A stretch of 5,739 nt of DNA from Candidatus Daviesbacteria bacterium (GTDB lineage: Bacteria; Patescibacteriota; Microgenomatia; Daviesbacterales; UBA10151): the NCBI GenBank assembly GCA_016186985.1, contig JACPKO010000071.1, positions 1 through 5,739 of the forward strand. The letters are read 5' to 3'. Each line of letters begins with the position of its first letter. Positions within the stretch are counted from its first letter, which is position 1. The position numbers and the translations under genes were made by a program. Of the stretch, positions 1-4,425 are shown piece after piece. The notes below the pieces were generated by a model. That model worked only from the letters and a program-made list of their open reading frames with translations. It was not told the origin of the DNA and searched no databases.

Positions 1-1
1 A

Positions 2-118
2 TTTTATGCAGACTCTGAAAATGAATGCATCTTTTATATGGATGGTAATGACCAATTTATGGAAAAAGTTTTAAATAACCCAGATCAGGTAGTATTACCG
101 ATACCACCTGTTTGGTAG
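2..118 (+). CDS. C-terminal end of an unrecognised protein (5' end outside window)
   Basis: An open frame runs from the left edge to TAG at 116-118 and gives 38 residues, ending in PDQVVLPIPPVW. The composition is ordinary for a soluble or exported protein (acidic and aromatic residues, one Cys). I recognise no domain in so short a piece. It converges on the glycosyltransferase gene, whose stop lies 7 bp further on, so the two genes end back to back. The frame is supported by being open to the edge and by its tidy position just before the convergent stop. It could still be a chance open frame, since only 39 codons are visible. Confidence 0.5.
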   Translation, partial: FYADSENECIFYMDGNDQFMEKVLNNPDQVVLPIPPVW

Positions 119-125
119 TACCAAT

Positions 126-1538
126 TCAAGTTGCATTTTGCCAATACTGCGGAGTTATTTTCCTAAAGTATTCCAGATTCAAATATATAGATAAAACGAA
201 TAGGCAGATCAATGTTACGGGTATCAGAATTTTAACCATTTTGGATTTGGGTTTCGCGTAAGAAAACAAATAAATGAACAGTAGTCCTGCCAAACCCCAC
301 CTCCAGATTCCAGCCAATTCCTGGAATTTTTCGATACTGATAATTTTAGAAAGGCTGACACCTGCAGGTATTAGTAAAATTAAAAAAGCGGGTAAAAATA
401 AATCGGGGTTTCTTAAAGAAAGCATTAAAATTCTGGCGATGGCTGCAAAAAGAAAAGGGATAAAAGGAAACCGGTACCATCCATAAGGCTCGCTCCCGAA
501 CAGTAAGAATATAACCAGATAACAAACAAGAGGAATCAAAATATACATTTCATGTTTCTTTTTTTCTGAAGGTAGTACAAAAAGAAGAAAGGAAGAAAAC
601 CATCCAGCTAAAACAAAACCATCTGTTAAGTAGCGTGAAGCAGTTATTTTTGTAGCGGTCATTAGATCAAAAAAAGCCAATGGTCCGATTGAATAAATAC
701 GGTTGCTGTTTGAGGTAAAGATTGATAAGAATTGCCCGAAATCAAAAGCTGCGCCATAACTTATGAAAAAAATCAAGAACGCTAAAGAAACAACCGCAAA
801 AATTAATACTGATGGTACGGCTTTTTTAATTCCTCCAGGATAGAAGTATAAAATTAAAAAAGTGCAGCTTAATACAATTGCCAGACCGGATAATTTTACG
901 AGAAGTGAAATGCCGGCGAGTATTCCTGCGGCATATAAAAGAGCACCCTGTTGTTTTTGTAAATATAAATATGTAGCCGTTAGGCTTGCTAAAAATAAAG
1001 GTATCAACAAATTTTCGGCTTGAACCATCCGGCTGCTTATAATGGCAAGCGGAGAAGTGGCATAAATCGCAGAAGCGATGATGGCTTCTTTTATACCAAA
1101 AACTTTTTTTGTGTAATAGAACAACAAACAAACGGAAATTACCCCGAAGAAAAACATAGGTTTCCTTATAAAATTTACCTGCGTATCTTCAAAAACCCTG
1201 CCTCCCATTAAATAAGCAAACCCCCCGGCAACAAGTCCCAGCAGGGGAGGGTGATCAAACCACGGCGAATTTATTGCAAAAGGATTTCCTTTGGCGCTAC
1301 CCCGAAAGACTTGGTCAACATTGATATACCTAAAGTCAGTATTTTTGTACCCGGTGATTCCTGAAATTCCAATTGGGATCCCGGTACGTATTAAACTTAG
1401 TCCCACCCAGGCAAAACTGTATTCATCCATTGATTCTCCGGGATATGGAATTTTGGATAAATTTATACTGCGCAGATAAAAACTTACCAATACGATAGTT
1501 ATCAAAAAGACAATTGGAAAAAACCTAGTTATTTTCAT
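126..1538 (-). CDS. GT39/ArnT-like polytopic membrane glycosyltransferase
   Basis: This 470-residue protein has about 12 hydrophobic segments spread over its length. It has the layout of GT-C-fold lipid-phosphate-sugar-dependent transferases (PMT/ArnT type, glycosyltransferase family 39). An N-terminal membrane segment (about 7-24) is followed by an outside loop carrying the acidic motif MDEY (37-40), where GT-C enzymes keep their catalytic acidic residue. WFDHPPL (93-99) and the SPLAI..SR.VQAEN stretch (162-176) are typical of the family. Such enzymes move a sugar from a polyprenyl-phosphate carrier to a protein, lipid or glycan outside the membrane; acceptor and donor cannot be read here. 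The ATG at 1538 overlaps the upstream gene by 14 bp, suggesting translational coupling; the Shine-Dalgarno is poor. It ends in TGA, which argues against TGA recoding. Confidence 0.83.
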   Translation of the reverse strand: MKITRFFPIVFLITIVLVSFYLRSINLSKIPYPGESMDEYSFAWVGLSLIRTGIPIGISGITGYKNTDFRYINVDQVFRGSAKGNPFAINSPWFDHPPLLGLVAGGFAYLMGGRVFEDTQVNFIRKPMFFFGVISVCLLFYYTKKVFGIKEAIIASAIYATSPLAIISSRMVQAENLLIPLFLASLTATYLYLQKQQGALLYAAGILAGISLLVKLSGLAIVLSCTFLILYFYPGGIKKAVPSVLIFAVVSLAFLIFFISYGAAFDFGQFLSIFTSNSNRIYSIGPLAFFDLMTATKITASRYLTDGFVLAGWFSSFLLFVLPSEKKKHEMYILIPLVCYLVIFLLFGSEPYGWYRFPFIPFLFAAIARILMLSLRNPDLFLPAFLILLIPAGVSLSKIISIEKFQELAGIWRWGLAGLLFIYLFSYAKPKSKMVKILIPVTLICLFVLSIYLNLEYFRKITPQYWQNAT

Positions 1539-2046
1539 AATATTTTTTTACATCTTCAAAGGAAAATTCGTAAAAACAATTAATTGTATCTTTCTGTTTT
1601 AATTTTTCATTAAAGTTTTTGATCTCCCGGTTTTGACCGATAAAACAGCGCCACTGGTTGTTGTCTGAAATAAGATTGCCAAGCTTGTCAATCCTTTCGG
1701 GGATAACACCTGCTTCAAAAACGTTTACATTCGCAAGTAAATAAAGTGCACCTGAATAGGTATCAGGACTAATGCCTTCAAGAGCAAGGGTATTTGTTGA
1801 GCTGTTTGACTTGGAACAATGAAGATTTATTTTAATATAATTCTCCTGCACTCCAGCGGGATCTCCATAAACAGAGTGCATACAAGGGTCACCTGTATTT
1901 AATTTGAATTTTGAAGGGGCGGATAAAAGTTCCTCTTTTTTTGCTTTTGAATAATTTGTTGAGGAGTAATTTTTTAAAAACAAATACAAAAATATAGACA
2001 AAGTAAATATAGCGATTAAATAAACAGCCAGCGGTTTAAGGTTCAT
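1525..2046 (-). CDS. Membrane-anchored, cysteine-containing extracellular protein of unknown function
   Basis: I do not recognise this 173-residue protein. Residues 5-25 form one hydrophobic segment with few charges around it, an uncleaved signal anchor, so the remaining ~145 residues probably face outside. The outer part has four cysteines (55, 77, 134, 157), enough for two disulfides, and many Asn/Ser residues. I chose the ATG at 2046 because the frame upstream opens only with a TTG at 2100, deep inside msrA, and because the hydrophobic anchor then sits at the very N-terminus. This ATG overlaps the end of msrA by 11 bp. A GAGG abuts the ATG with no spacer, too close for a normal Shine-Dalgarno, so translation probably depends on coupling to msrA. 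The gene overlaps the downstream glycosyltransferase by 14 bp. Confidence 0.72.
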   Translation of the reverse strand: MNLKPLAVYLIAIFTLSIFLYLFLKNYSSTNYSKAKKEELLSAPSKFKLNTGDPCMHSVYGDPAGVQENYIKINLHCSKSNSSTNTLALEGISPDTYSGALYLLANVNVFEAGVIPERIDKLGNLISDNNQWRCFIGQNREIKNFNEKLKQKDTINCFYEFSFEDVKKYYENN

Positions 2047-2587
2047 CCTCTTTAACTTGATCTTTGAAGTCTCTGTATAATTTTTGTATCTTTGGGTCAA
2101 TAACTATCCGGCAATAAGAATTAGTATTACGATTGTTTTTATAATAGTCCTGGTGGTAATCTTCTGCTTTATAGAATTTTGAAAAAGGAACAATTTCCGT
2201 CACAATCAGACCATCGTAAATATTATCAGATTCAAACTGCCCCATTACTTTTTCCGCAATTTCCCTTTGTTTTTCAGAATGATAGAAAATAACCGAGCGG
2301 TACTGCTTCCCAAAATCCTGCCCCTGCCGGTTTAAAGTTGTAGGGTCATGAAGCCTGAAAAAAATTTCAACCAATTGCTCATAAGAAATGATATGAGGGC
2401 TAAACTTAAGCTGTACTGCTTCAGCATGTCCTGTGTTTCCTGAGGAAACCTCCTCGTAGCTGGGGTTATCAATTCTGCCTCCAGAATATCCTGATGTAAC
2501 CTCCTCAACGCCCTTAAGTCTTTTAAAAATAGCTTCAAAACACCAGAAACAACCGCCAGCAAAAGTCGCAGTTTCCAAAGTTGACAT
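2036..2587 (-). CDS. msrA: Peptide-methionine (S)-S-oxide reductase MsrA
   Basis: MsrA reduces methionine-S-sulfoxide, free or in proteins, back to methionine using thioredoxin-type reductants. The 183-residue protein is a full single-domain MsrA. The catalytic motif GGCFWC is at 11-16, with Cys13 as nucleophile. GYSGG (33-37), GHAEAVQ (53-59, with the conserved acid Glu56) and the FFRLHDPTT..RQG.D.G.QYRS block (77-98) follow in the expected order. YHQDYY (144-149) and a C-terminal YCR (Cys159, candidate resolving cysteine) complete it. No signal peptide is visible, so it is probably cytoplasmic. It heads an overlapping three-gene operon whose next product is a likely extracellular cysteine protein. 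There is no Shine-Dalgarno. An extended -10 ends 6 nt before the ATG, so transcript and reading frame probably start at the same base. Confidence 0.96.
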   Translation of the reverse strand: MSTLETATFAGGCFWCFEAIFKRLKGVEEVTSGYSGGRIDNPSYEEVSSGNTGHAEAVQLKFSPHIISYEQLVEIFFRLHDPTTLNRQGQDFGKQYRSVIFYHSEKQREIAEKVMGQFESDNIYDGLIVTEIVPFSKFYKAEDYHQDYYKNNRNTNSYCRIVIDPKIQKLYRDFKDQVKEDEP

Positions 2588-2593
2588 CGAGAT

Positions 2594-2602
2594 ATTATAC
2601 CA
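2594..2602 (-). promoter_or_regulatory. Extended -10 promoter of msrA, predicting a leaderless mRNA
   Basis: On the minus strand TGGTATAAT (TG, one base, then a perfect TATAAT at 2599-2594) is followed by six bases and then the msrA ATG at 2587. Standard spacing from a -10 puts transcription start on or within a base of the A of ATG. The -35 region is poor, as often tolerated with an extended -10. The start point is inferred, not measured. Confidence 0.7.
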
Positions 2603-2630
2603 GTATCCTCATGATAGTTTTACTCTTGTC

Positions 2631-2649
2631 CTTGCCTTGGCGGGGCAAG
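2631..2649. repeat. Small GC-rich inverted repeat in the msrA / YtxH-like divergent gap
   Basis: CTTGCCT and GGGCAAG form a 7-bp stem (one G-T pair) around a 5-nt TGGCG loop. The element is more GC-rich than its surroundings. It lies upstream of the Shine-Dalgarno of the plus-strand gene and could fold in that gene's leader, or be one copy of a dispersed palindromic repeat. No T-run follows on either strand, so it does not look like a terminator. Confidence 0.45.
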
Positions 2650-2662
2650 CGGTGAATCCGAT

Positions 2663-2670
2663 AGGGGGTG
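2663..2670 (+). promoter_or_regulatory. Strong Shine-Dalgarno of the YtxH-like gene
   Basis: AGGGGGTG, continuing into an A, matches the anti-SD complement AGGAGGTGA at all but one position. It sits 7 bases before the ATG at 2678 and fixes that start. It is the only convincing Shine-Dalgarno in the window. Confidence 0.8.
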
Positions 2671-2677
2671 AATAAAA

Positions 2678-2962
2678 ATGGCAAAAGATAATGCAACAGA
2701 AAAAAAAGGTGTTAATGCAATGATTGCAAGCTTAGCCGGAGCAGCAGTCGGAGCGGCAGTTGGGGCAGGGGCGATAATTTTATCTGATAAAAAAAATCGC
2801 AAGAAACTGGAAGAAGCTTTGGATGGTTTGAAAAAGCAGGGTTTTGACGTTTTGGACATAGTTTCCAGAGAAGCAAAAACTGTTAGAAACAAACTGGAAG
2901 GTGCAAACAAAAAAATAGCTAAACTTAAACCTAAGCTTAAATCTAAAACCAAAAAAAGCTAA
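2678..2962 (+). CDS. Small YtxH-like single-span membrane protein
   Basis: This 94-residue protein has three parts: a short polar N-terminus, a Gly/Ala-rich hydrophobic segment (about 14-35) and a charged, Lys-rich helical tail ending in a poly-basic stretch (KLKPKLKSKTKKS). The glycine-rich span followed directly by SDKKNRKKLEEAL is the pattern of the YtxH / gas-vesicle-protein-like family, small inner-membrane proteins often linked to stress but with no established biochemical role. The helical tail (about 40-80) could form a coiled coil. Start is fixed by the strong Shine-Dalgarno. The gene is divergent from msrA, and the nucleotidyltransferase follows 92 bp downstream on the same strand. 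Family assignment rests on architecture and is less certain than the gene itself. Confidence 0.8.
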   Translation: MAKDNATEKKGVNAMIASLAGAAVGAAVGAGAIILSDKKNRKKLEEALDGLKKQGFDVLDIVSREAKTVRNKLEGANKKIAKLKPKLKSKTKKS

Positions 2963-3009
2963 GGGCTCGTCCGCAAATAACTTCATAGGGATTTGCGGTT
3001 ACGGCCCTT
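2961..3009 (+). other. Large imperfect hairpin after the YtxH-like gene
   Basis: AAGGGCT (2961-2967) pairs with GGCCCTT (3003-3009) with one G-U. GT (2969-2970) can pair with AC (3001-3002), and CCGCAAAT (2971-2978) pairs perfectly with ATTTGCGG (2991-2998). This gives about 17 pairs with two small bulges and a 12-nt loop (2979-2990). The stem begins on the last two bases of the stop codon. Only three T's follow, so it is not a classical intrinsic terminator. It could be an mRNA-stabilising or regulatory structure, or one copy of a palindromic DNA repeat. Confidence 0.55.
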
Positions 3010-3015
3010 TGTGCA

Positions 3016-3038
3016 GCGTTCAGCTTATTAATGAACGC
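3016..3038 (+). other. Second hairpin before the nucleotidyltransferase start
   Basis: GCGTTCA (3016-3022) and TGAACGC (3032-3038) are a perfect 7-bp inverted repeat around a 9-nt loop. The repeat ends 16 bases before the ATG at 3055. It may work with the larger hairpin at 2961-3009 or be an operator-like site. Confidence 0.5.
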
Positions 3039-3054
3039 GGCCTAAGTTGCAACA

Positions 3055-3528
3055 ATGGAAAAGATTGTTTCAATCGCTAAAATAGCTAAAATAGCAAAAA
3101 GGTTAAGGGCCGACGGAAAGAAAATAGTCCTGGCGGGCGGGTGTTTTGATATCCTCCATATTGGCCATGTCACTTTTATAGAAAAAGCTAAAAAATCCGG
3201 AGATAAATTAATTTTGCTTTTAGAGCCTGATGCAGCAATTAAAAAATTAAAAGGGGAAAACAGGCCGTTTAATAATCAAAAAACCAGGGCAAAAATACTA
3301 TCCGCCATTGAATTTGTTGATTTTGTAGTTTTGTTACCAAAAATTTTTAGGACCCCAGACTATAATAAGTTAGTAGAAAATATTTTACCTGCTGTGATTG
3401 CTGTGACAGAAGGCGATATAAACATGGCAGAGAAAAGACTGCAGGCAAAAAAAGCTGGCGGAATTGTAAAAGTAGTACTTAAAAAGATTTCCGAATATTC
3501 AACAACTAAACTTTTGGGATATTTTTAA
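3055..3528 (+). CDS. RfaE2/TagD-like nucleotidyltransferase (HxGH family)
   Basis: The 157-residue protein is a single nucleotidyltransferase domain of the cytidylyltransferase-like superfamily, transferring AMP or CMP from an NTP to a phosphorylated small molecule with release of pyrophosphate. The nucleotide-binding signature GGCFDILHIGH is at 28-38 (HIGH at 35-38). KGENRPF (66-72), RAKILSAIEFVDFVV (78-92) and a C-terminal YSTTKLL (148-154) match the RfaE2/HldE C-terminal domain, which adenylylates heptose-1-phosphate. No kinase domain or other heptose gene is nearby, so the substrate is uncertain; glycerol-3-phosphate cytidylyltransferase or another pyrophosphorylase remains possible. The start has no Shine-Dalgarno. 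A weak -10-like TAAGTT lies exactly 6 nt before the ATG. The stop shares TTAA with the convergent aldolase stop. Confidence 0.85.
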   Translation: MEKIVSIAKIAKIAKRLRADGKKIVLAGGCFDILHIGHVTFIEKAKKSGDKLILLLEPDAAIKKLKGENRPFNNQKTRAKILSAIEFVDFVVLLPKIFRTPDYNKLVENILPAVIAVTEGDINMAEKRLQAKKAGGIVKVVLKKISEYSTTKLLGYF

Positions 3529-4386
3529 GATTTAAGCTGGCCGGTTCTTGCCAGGCTGGATTTTTTAACCCTCTCTACTAATGCATCCTGAGCCGCTTTT
3601 CTATTCCCGTCTTTTCCAGACCAGATTTTAAGTGGAGTGCCAACAATCGCCCGGCCGAATGAGGCGCTGATGTTTTCTTGGCCCTTCTCCTTGGCCAGCT
3701 GACAAATTCTGTTTAAATATTGTTCAGATAATTCATCACTAATTCCTCCTGATAAAAAGTTAATACCGGCAAGTTCTTTTGGCGCATGATTTTCTAAAAC
3801 CTCAAGTGTGGCTCGGGCAACTTTATCAAGAGTTGGTTGTTCTGTTGACGCTTCACCCGGAGTGATCATATTGGGTTTTAAAATAGATGTAGAACTTTAC
3901 TTGTGACCTCTTCATCTTTTTGCAACGAATGGTTACCCAGTCGTAATACTTCAGGTTCAATCATAGGAACCATTCCGGCGTCTTGAGTCATTTTAGCCAA
4001 AGATGCTTGAACTTTTGCATTTGCAGATATTAATTCATCAGATGGTGTAGTTTCTGAAATTTTAAAAACGCTTCTAAATTTTGTTGCGGCAGCGCCGAGC
4101 GATTTCCATATCTGTAATAATTCAGACAGATTTTCGGCATACTTTGTTGTTTGTTCACCTTTATCATTAAAATCAGCTAAACCACCGTCAATTTTTACAA
4201 TAATGATTATGCGGCCTGTGCGATAGGTGCACTGGCGATTAGTCCCCTCCATTTAGCGCGCATTTCAAAAGAATCTTCAATCCCGATTTTTTCAAATCGG
4301 GATTTCATTGTGGAGGGTGATTCATCAGCTGCAACAATTACTCCCGGAGGTGAAGATAATAACTTAGCCATAGCAGCTAAACTCAT
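3525..4386 (-). pseudogene. Class I fructose-bisphosphate aldolase, broken by two frame-changing deletions
   Basis: Class I aldolase interconverts fructose-1,6-bisphosphate with glyceraldehyde-3-phosphate and dihydroxyacetone phosphate through a Schiff-base lysine. Three pieces in three frames form one protein in order. Piece 1 (4386-4207) has the AADES motif and SRFEKIGIE. Piece 2 (about 4212-3878) has VKIDGGL, KFRSVFKI and IEPEVL. Piece 3 (about 3896-3525) has ILKPNMITPG with the Schiff-base lysine, then FLSGGIS and FGRAI. Joined, they give about 287 residues, against about 340 for the family. The missing parts are roughly 35-40 residues between IAQAA and IIIIVKIDGG, including the ISGVILF-type strand, and about 15 residues just before ILKPNM. 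Each loss also shifts frame. Coding quality outside the joins is good, so the decay is recent or the joins are assembly errors. It follows glpX by 39 bp. Confidence 0.82.
4279..4304. repeat. Perfect 11-bp inverted repeat inside the aldolase
   Basis: AATCCCGATTT and AAATCGGGATT flank a 4-base loop with no mismatch. It encodes the conserved SRFEKIGI stretch near the aldolase N-terminus, so coding constraint may explain it. It would still form a stable hairpin about 80 nt into the message. Confidence 0.55.
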
Positions 4387-4392
4387 GTAGCT

Positions 4393-4421
4393 ATTATGCA
4401 AGAGTTTTTTTTATTTTTCCA
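4393..4421 (-). promoter_or_regulatory. Candidate aldolase promoter, predicting a leaderless mRNA
   Basis: On the minus strand TGGAAA (4421-4416, four of six matches to the -35) is separated by 17 bp from CATAAT (4398-4393, five of six matches to the -10). Six bases follow, then the ATG at 4386. There is no Shine-Dalgarno before that ATG. This would let the aldolase be transcribed separately from glpX. It also argues for the ATG at 4386 over the TTG at 4401, which lies upstream of the -10. Confidence 0.5.
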
Positions 4422-4425
4422 GACA

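Noticed and set aside
274..486. Plus-strand open frames within the glycosyltransferase, msrA and glpX genes (also 1020-1211, 1291-1479, 4645-4887, 4829-5026, 5171-5404)
   Set aside because: They are antisense shadows of well-supported genes and show no family motif or ribosome site.
2047..2100. Longer start (TTG at 2100) for the four-cysteine protein
   Set aside because: It would place 18 extra residues deep in msrA, has no ribosome site, and moves the hydrophobic anchor away from the N-terminus. The ATG at 2046 fits better.
2620..2986. Minus-strand open frames opposite the YtxH-like gene
   Set aside because: Low-complexity reverse translations of the Ala/Gly- and Lys-rich gene. The plus-strand gene has a strong Shine-Dalgarno and a sensible membrane architecture.
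3878..4252. Middle aldolase piece as a separate 124-residue gene starting with ATG at 4252
   Set aside because: Its first ~13 residues are the wrong frame of the conserved N-terminal region; aldolase similarity begins only at about 4212. It is a fragment of the broken gene.
4387..4401. TTG at 4401 as aldolase start
   Set aside because: It lies upstream of the candidate -10 (4398-4393). The ATG at 4386 is correctly spaced and gives a normal aldolase N-terminus.
4403..4418. T-rich run as a terminator
   Set aside because: No GC-rich stem precedes it on the plus strand, and no plus-strand gene ends there. On the minus strand it is A-rich.
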